From: Larix kaempferi
Lineage: Eukaryota; Streptophyta; Pinopsida; Pinales; Pinaceae
DNA length: 64,000 bases
Assembly (NCBI GenBank): GCA_027924585.1
Contig: BSBM01000232.1
Span: 25,517,501-25,581,500 of the forward strand
Direction of reading: 5' to 3'
Shown: positions 57,904 through 64,000 of the stretch, piece after piece
Layout of the letters: the number at the start of each line of letters is the position of its first letter
Position numbering within the stretch: position 1 is the first letter of the stretch
The notes under the pieces: generated by a model
What the model saw: the letters and a program-made list of their open reading frames with translations, nothing else
Databases searched by the model: none
What the model was told of the DNA's origin: nothing
Translations under genes and position numbers: made by a program

Positions 57904-58770
57904 ATGCCTATACGTGTAGGCAGAGCAAGAGTTCATGGCATAGGGCGACTAGCAACGAATGCAGAAGTCTTGGAAGAAATGAGAGAACTACGGGCACGCA
58001 TGGAGGCTATGGAGATGGGAAGACGAAGAGATCCAGAGGCAGGGGATGCGAGTGAGCATGAAGATGAGGAACAAGGAGAAGAAGCAGCACCCATGCAAGA
58101 GACACCTGAGCTAAGATACTTTCGATCAATTCTTGGAGAAACTTCAAGGCCAAAACCTGAGTTGCCTACTTATGAGGGAAGCCTCACTGCTGAGCATCTC
58201 ATTGACTGGATCAGTGAGTTAGACAAGTACTTTGAGTATGATGAAATTGAAGAAAATAAGAAGGTCAGATTGGCAGTGACAAGGTTGAAAGGGCATGCAT
58301 CCCTATGGTGGGATAGTGTACAAGCTGAAAGGAGAAGGAAGAACAAGTCGTTGATAAAGAGTTGTGATAGGATGGTGGATAAGATGAGAGCCAAATTCTT
58401 GCCAAAGGATTACCAGCTGACCTTGTACAGTAAAATGCAGAATCTTAGGCAAAGGTTGTTGACTGTGAGAGAATACACTGAAGAATTTTACAAGGTAAAT
58501 CTTAGGGCAGGCTATGTAGAGGAATCAATAGAAAAGACTGCTAGATATGTCAATGGTTTGAGGATGGAGATTCAGGATGAGATCAACATGATATCACTGA
58601 GAAAAATGGAAGAGGCATACCAATGTGCCTTGAGAGCAGAAGAAAAGTTACTGAGAAAGCAGAACTTCAATAGGGGAAGAGGTTTAGCCAAAGGAAGAGG
58701 GCCAATAGCTGGAAGAGGGAGGTTTGCAGCCCAAAAAGGAGAATCCATCAACTCAAACCAACAGGAGTAG
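57904..58770 (+). CDS. Gypsy gag (288 codons, then premature TAG)
   Basis: ATG at 57904. The acidic N-terminal region ('HEDEEQGEEAAP') precedes the retrotransposon gag domain: 'PTYEGSLTAEHLIDWISELD', 'TRLKGHASLWWDSV', 'MRAKFLPKDYQLTLY', 'MQNLRQRLLTVREYTEEFYK', 'AARYVNGL'-type block at 58540. It ends with an Arg/Gly-rich stretch. TAG at 58768 is probably a mutated Gln codon, as the frame and composition carry on to the zinc knuckle at 58861 (CYKCNKLGHISFEC). Confidence 0.88.
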   Translation: MPIRVGRARVHGIGRLATNAEVLEEMRELRARMEAMEMGRRRDPEAGDASEHEDEEQGEEAAPMQETPELRYFRSILGETSRPKPELPTYEGSLTAEHLIDWISELDKYFEYDEIEENKKVRLAVTRLKGHASLWWDSVQAERRRKNKSLIKSCDRMVDKMRAKFLPKDYQLTLYSKMQNLRQRLLTVREYTEEFYKVNLRAGYVEESIEKTARYVNGLRMEIQDEINMISLRKMEEAYQCALRAEEKLLRKQNFNRGRGLAKGRGPIAGRGRFAAQKGESINSNQQE

Positions 58771-61005
58771 CAAGGTAGAGGAGGTGACTCAAGAGGGAGA
58801 AGGCCTTACCAAGGAGGTAGAGGTAGAGGTAGAGGAAGAGGCAGAGAGACTGTCTACAGGTGCTACAAATGTAACAAATTGGGACACATATCCTTTGAGT
58901 GTCCTGAGAAGGAAGACATAGGATAGAGAGGCTCCTATGTAGCTCAGAATGAGTAGCAACAAGAGAAGATGCCAGTGGCTGAAAATATGCCAGAGACGGG
59001 GGAGGCTTTGATGATGAACAAAGTCTTATTGAAGCCTGAGAAGGAGAAAGTGGAACCTGCTCAAAGAAAGGCTTTATTCAGGACCATGTGTAAAGTCAAA
59101 TGGAAGTGATGCAAGATGGTGATTGACAGTGGGAGCACTGACAATCTTGTTTCCACAGAGATGGTGGAGAAGCTGAGTCTGAAGAAGACCAAACATTATG
59201 TTCCATACAAAGTATCCTGGCTGCATAAAGGACATCAAATCTTGGTAATTGAACAATGTGAAGTTGATTTTCAAGTAGGCACATATAAAGATATAATTAT
59301 CTGTGATGTTATGCCCATGGATGTGTGCCATATTCTTCTAGGGAGACCATGGAAATTTGACAAAAAGGTGGTACATGATGGTAGGAGAAATTGTCATAGT
59401 TTTGAGAAAGATGGTATGAAACATGTTCTTCTTCCTTTGCAATAAGGGATTACAACAGAGCAGCAAGCATCTAAGGTCCTAATGTTGACAGGGAAGGAGT
59501 ATTTACAACAAATTGATGAGGAAGAACTGAATTACGTTGTGGTATGTAAGCCTAGAGTGGTAATAACGAGAACCAATATTGTAGATCTGCCTGAGGAGAT
59601 TCGGGAGATGCTAGGTGAGTTTAGTGACATTGTGGTAGATGATTTTCCCAATGAGTTATCACCGAAGAGGGATATAAGTCACCATATTGATTTTATTCCT
59701 GGAGCAAGATTACCAAACAAGGAAGCATACAGGTTGAAACCTCAAGAGAATGAAGAAGTTAGAAGGCAAATACAAAGGTTGTTAGACAAGGGGATGATTC
59801 AAAAGAGTCTAATTCCATGTGCAGTACCGACAGTACTCACCCCAAAGAAGGATGGTGAATGGAGAATTTGCACTGACTCCAGGGCCATCAACAAGATAAT
59901 AATCAGATATAGGTTTCCATCACCTAGGATGGATGACATGATGGATTGCTTGAGTGGGGCAACATGCTTTTCAAAGTTACATTTGAAGAGTGGGTACCAT
60001 CAGATCAGAATTCGAGAAGGAGATGAGTGGAAGACAACCTTCAAGACAAATGATGGGCTGGTTATGCCATTCGGATTTTTCGATGCTCCAAGTACTTTCA
60101 TGAGATTAATGAATGAGGTCTTGAGAGATTTCATAGGTAAATTTGTAATAGTTTACCTTGATGATATTCTGATTTTCAGTCACTCAGAGAAATAACATTT
60201 GAGACATCTGAGATGAGTCTTGAAGAAATTGCAAGAAGAAAAGTTATTGGTGAATATAAAGAAATGTTCATTTCTGAAATCTGAGTTAGTGTATTTGGGT
60301 TTCGTTATCTCAAGAGATGGTTTGAAGATGGATCTGGAAAAAGTGCAAGCAATCATTGATTGGCCTTCACCTCGGAGCATATTTGAGGTGAGAAGTTTCC
60401 ATGGATTGGCAAGTTTTTATAGAATTCTTATAAATAATTTCAGTGGTATTTGTTCATCTATCATTGAAACAATTAGGAAGGACAAACATCCATTTCAATG
60501 GACAGCAGAGGCTGAAAGGAGCTTTCAGTTTTTGAAGAAAAAGATTACTGAGCAACCAGTATTAAAGTTACCGGATTTAAAACACCCTTTCCACGTGAAA
60601 TGTGATGCCAGTGGAGTAGCAATTGGAGTTGTACTCAGTCAAGAAGACAGACTTGTAGCATATTTTAGCGAGAAGCTAAACGACTCAAAACAGAAATACT
60701 CGTCCTATGAAACATAATTTTATGTTATTGTCCAAGCACTAAAGCATTGGAGACATTATCTGGTGCCTAGGGAGTTTGTTTTGTTTTCTGATAATCATGC
60801 ATTGCAATACATCATGCAACAACCCAAATTGAATCAAAAGCATGTCAAATGGGTTGATTTCTTGCAAAGTTTTACCTTTGTGTTGAAGCACATAAGTGGA
60901 CAATCAAATCGGGTAGCTGATGCCTTAGGTAGGAGACAATTGATTGTGCAAGAAAATCAAATCCAAGTTTTAGGATTTGAATACTTAAGATATTTGTATG
61001 AGACT
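58771..61005 (+). pseudogene. Gypsy knuckle, protease, RT and RNase H with seven stops
   Basis: Same frame as gag, with stops at 58924 (TAG), 58954 (TAG), 59107 (TGA), 59443 (TAA), 60193 (TAA), 60214 (TGA) and 60715 (TAA), and no frameshift. Protease 'MVIDSGSTDNLVS' (59116). RT: 'LLDKGMIQKSLIPCAVPTVL', 'CTDSRAINKI', 'KLHLKSGYHQIRI', 'MPFGFFDAPSTFMRLMNEVL', 'VYLDDILIFS' (60150-60180). RNase H: 'FHVKCDASGVAIGVVLSQ', 'HYLVPREFVLFSDNHAL', 'SNRVADALGRR'. The reading stops at 61005, where the solo LTR begins. Confidence 0.9.
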
Positions 61006-63420
61006 TGTTATCTCCCCAAATAATTTTGTTGAGTTGATCAATTTTAGATGATGGGAGGTCATTTGAAAATTCATTTCTAAATTTTTTAAGGCTCATTTTT
61101 TATATCTTTATGCATGTAATAAAGTTTGAAAAACATTTGATTGGGTTTTCATTTCAGAAATTTCAAAAGACAGGTTTCAGTAGCTAAGCGCTTATTTAAA
61201 ACGGTCCCTAAGCTACCGAAATCCCTGCTTTCGGCAGCTTAAACGAAATTTTCGAGGCTCTCCTAGCTACCAAAAGTGAAAGGACATACAACTTGAGTCA
61301 GGGGGCAGTTTTCAGTGGCTTGGGCGAATACGATGGTGTTCATTAGCCACCGAAAGGTAAGTTTTGGCAGCTTACAAGTCAAAAGCAAAATTGTTCGAAG
61401 CTACCGAAAGCAGAGGCATTCTCAATACTTTTCGGCAGCTTACGTGGTCAAAGGTGAAATCATCGGCTACCAAAATTAAGTTGGTTTCAAATGGTGGAGA
61501 TGTCTAATCAAGGGCTCAGATGTGAAATCTAAAGGGGATTCATCATTCCTTAACCGCCGAAAAGAACAAAGAGCTGCGGATCGCGAGCTGATTAAGCATT
61601 TGGTGCAATCATGAATTGATCCCAGATCCACTAAAAACATCAAGTTAACTAGACAAATTGAGATACTAAGAGATAGTAGTACCTTTCCTAGAACTCAGAA
61701 ACAGTTCAAGCTTGAAACCCTAGCAATGGCAACAATTAGCATAGCTAATAGTCTGGATTCATCCCAGGACGAGGGAAAGTAGTAGGAGGATTAAACAGAA
61801 ACCAGAAAACACAGTTTTGTTAAATTTTGCAGGTTGATATCAAACAGAGTTTTCGGTAGCTTGGGCGAACATATTGAATGTTCATTAGTTACCAAAAACC
61901 CAGTTTTCGACAGCTTATCTCATAAGAAAAATCCTTCAAGCTAAGGGAAGGTCAGTTTTTGCAATTTCAGTGGCTTAGGTGAACATGTCAGATTCATTCA
62001 TTAGCCACCAAAACAGAGCTTTTGGTAGCTAACAGAAATCAAGCTCAGACCTACTAGCTTCCGAAAGCCTAAAAATCACAGGAAATTGTCATTTTCGCAC
62101 ATATGCAAGTTTTATCATTCTAAAGGGCATGAGGATGGTTTCTAAGTGAAGGTTTTAATTAATAGGATCTGTTTCAATGTGCTGTTCTAGTTTTGAAGGT
62201 GCCAGCAAGATGGAAATAATGAAGAAATGTGGCATTTTTTACTGTCCCGAGTCATCATTTTCAAATGACGATTCTGAGCGTCTGGAGAATATTTTTTTCA
62301 AAACGCTCGAAGGTTTTTGTTCCTAACATGTCATATAACAATAAAACCTCCCCGTTGTCCTACAGGTGTGTCATATTGAGAGAATCGAATCCGTCACTGA
62401 GCCCCAATTTTCGGATCCCAGAATCTGCCTGTTTGAAACATGTTTTTGAAATGCAGATCTCGGGAAAACCAAAACGAGTTTCAAATATCTGAGAGAGGTT
62501 TTTGCTCAAAACAAATCAATTCACAATAAACTCTTTTAGTTTATACACAGGTGTCACATATATGGAGAAATGAACCCATCTATGAGCCTCTTTTTCAGTA
62601 GTTTCAGCAAAAGTGGCGTTTTTACTATGCAGAGTCATCATTTTCAAATGATTATTCTGAGCGACTGGAGAATCATTCTGCAAAACGATCGGAGGTTTTT
62701 CTTCCTAACATGTCAGAGAACAATAAAATTTCTCAGTTTTCCTACAGGTGTCACAGATTGGGAGAATAGAATGCATCTCTGAGCCCCATTTTTCAGCAGT
62801 CTGGCCAATTAAAAATGATTTTTCCTGGTTTGTTGAAAAACGTTTTTGGATTTTCCATCTAGAGTAAATTTGACCCAGCTTCTTAGGATCTGGGGAGATG
62901 TTGTAAAGGCTATAAATCCTGGAACTCATGTAGAACAAGGGTTCGATTTTGGAGAGACTTATTGATATTTGTATGCTCAGACTTTCAGTGACTTCTCAGT
63001 TATAGAAGCTTTTTTTACTATTTGCTTTCATATTTCTTTTCCTCATATTTCTGTACTCGCAGTGGATGGTTTATTTCGTGTATGTTCATTTGTCTATGCT
63101 AGAGAGATATAATCCTATCTTTGTATTTGAGAACTGAACATATATTTCATTTATTTGTTGTGCTTGGCCATTTATATACATACTTCTGTGTATGAGTTTG
63201 CTAAACACGATAAGGATTCACTCCCTTTATCTTTTATCGACCCTCTGAACAGCCGTAGTCAAATCCTTGTCTGTCTGAACGTCTCTATGTATGTTTTGAG
63301 CATGTAAATTTTGATCTCTGTCATCCAACTTGATCCAAATAAACCCCTTCTTTCAAGATAAGTTTAAGTTACCAGGCATCTCTGAAATACAACCTAGGAG
63401 AGCTTCCTGGAGTGATAACA
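61006..63420. mobile_element. Solo LTR (2415 bp) in gypsy pol
   Basis: Ends TGTTATC..GATAACA, flanked by AGACT at 61001-61005 and 63421-63425. No internal coding region, PBS or PPT is present, so it is a single LTR left after LTR-LTR recombination. The interior has many (A/C)GGTAGCTT / AAGCTACCGAAA-type motifs in both orientations (61180-62060) and ~190-bp diverged repeats (62225-62420 and 62605-62800). It is not similar by eye to the DNA just 5' of the host gypsy gag, so it is probably another family. Confidence 0.85.
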
Positions 63421-63425
63421 AGACT

Positions 63426-64000
63426 GACCTTGATTTTCAGAATGCATACAGGGCTTGTAGGAATCCTGTGGAGGTAGACAGAGAGTCATGGATTGAGTAT
63501 ATGTTGCAAGAGGGTTTTCTCTTTAAAAAAAATAAACTTTGTATACCAAATTGCTCCATGAGAGAGAATTTGATACAAGAGAAACATAATGGAGGGATGG
63601 CAGGTCACTTTGGAAGTGATAAAACTTTTGGACAGCTGAGCCATTTTTATTTTTGGCCAAAGATGAGGTCTGAAGTTGAGAATTTCGTGAGCAGATGCAG
63701 GGTATGCCAACATGCCAAGGGAAGGATCCAAAACACAGGCTTGTACACACCATTGCCTGTTCCAACTAGGCCTTGGGATTCTGTGAGTATGGATTTCATT
63801 TTGGGTTTGCCAAAAACTCAGAAGGGAAATGATTATATTTTTGTAGTATTTGATAGATTTACTAAGATGGCACATTTCGTTCCATGCTATAAGACAAGTG
63901 ATTCCACACACATTGCTAACTTGTTCTTCAATGAAGTTGTGAAGCTGCATGGTTTACCTAGGAGCATTGTATCTGACAGAGATGTAAGATTCACAGGTCA
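63426..64000 (+). CDS. Gypsy integrase, N-terminal part (partial)
   Basis: The frame is open from 63426 to the window end. Zinc-binding HHCC: 'EKHNGGMAGHFGSDKTFG' and 'CRVCQHAKG'. Core start: 'WDSVSMDFILGLPKTQKG' (first catalytic Asp), 'FVVFDRFTKMAHFVPC' and 'GLPRSIVSDRDVRFTG' (second Asp). It continues past the edge. Confidence 0.92.

Larger units (their letters stand above)
57862..64000 (+). mobile_element. Ty3/gypsy retrotransposon, runs off right edge, split by solo LTR
   Basis: Order on the + strand: PBS, gag, zinc knuckle, protease, RT, RNase H, [solo LTR 61006-63420], integrase. RT before integrase is the Ty3/gypsy order. All coding parts up to 61005 lie in one frame broken only by stop codons. 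The integrase continues in the same frame once the solo LTR and one AGACT copy are discounted. The 3' end and 3' LTR are outside the window. Confidence 0.9.

Overview
The window is nuclear DNA of a seed plant with a large, transposon-filled genome. A conifer or other gymnosperm is likely from the very long introns and the retroelement style, but this is an inference. The one conserved cellular gene I can support is the 3' four-fifths of BMS1, the ribosome-biogenesis GTPase of the small-subunit processome. It lies on the + strand as 12 exons between 1624 and 27435. Together they encode 1014 residues plus a stop, and every junction keeps the reading frame. The N-terminal GTPase exons lie upstream of the window. 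The last seven exons are packed into 2.1 kb (25367-27435), while the upstream introns are very large.

Region by region. 1-4547: intronic tandem duplications, and exons 1-2 of the visible set; a ~600 bp duplication has copied the first 52 bases of exon 2 into a decoy exon. 4548-18360: a 13.8-kb intron with small inverted-repeat DNA elements and an antisense LINE, which is split by an almost intact antisense Ty1/copia element (9557-17089, CCCGA target duplication). 18361-20108: three exons. 20109-25366: an intron with U12-type (minor spliceosome) AT-AC signals, carrying a Mutator-like element and an antisense LINE fragment. 25367-27435: the remaining exons and the stop codon.

Downstream (27436-64000) I find no cellular gene. 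The order is: AT-rich spacer with short duplications and a tRNA-derived SINE; a 5'-truncated LINE with a 14-bp target duplication (32128-34578); more AT-rich spacer with a decayed unidentified reading frame (37750-38430); a near full-length antisense LINE spread over about 40.1-55.25 kb. That LINE was split by a 2.5-kb foldback-like element (42755-45263) and by a defective copia element (47325-53737, CTAAA target duplication). Last comes a + strand Ty3/gypsy element (from about 57.86 kb, running off the right edge), whose pol gene is split by a 2.4-kb solo LTR (61006-63420, AGACT target duplication).

The observations most worth checking are the large U12-type AT-AC intron in BMS1; the decoy exon; the copia LTR's 86-bp repeats, each made of four consecutive short-loop hairpins with one paired compensatory change; and the foldback-like element with polypyrimidine and polypurine arms. 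No defence system, gene cluster or wholly new coding system is evident.
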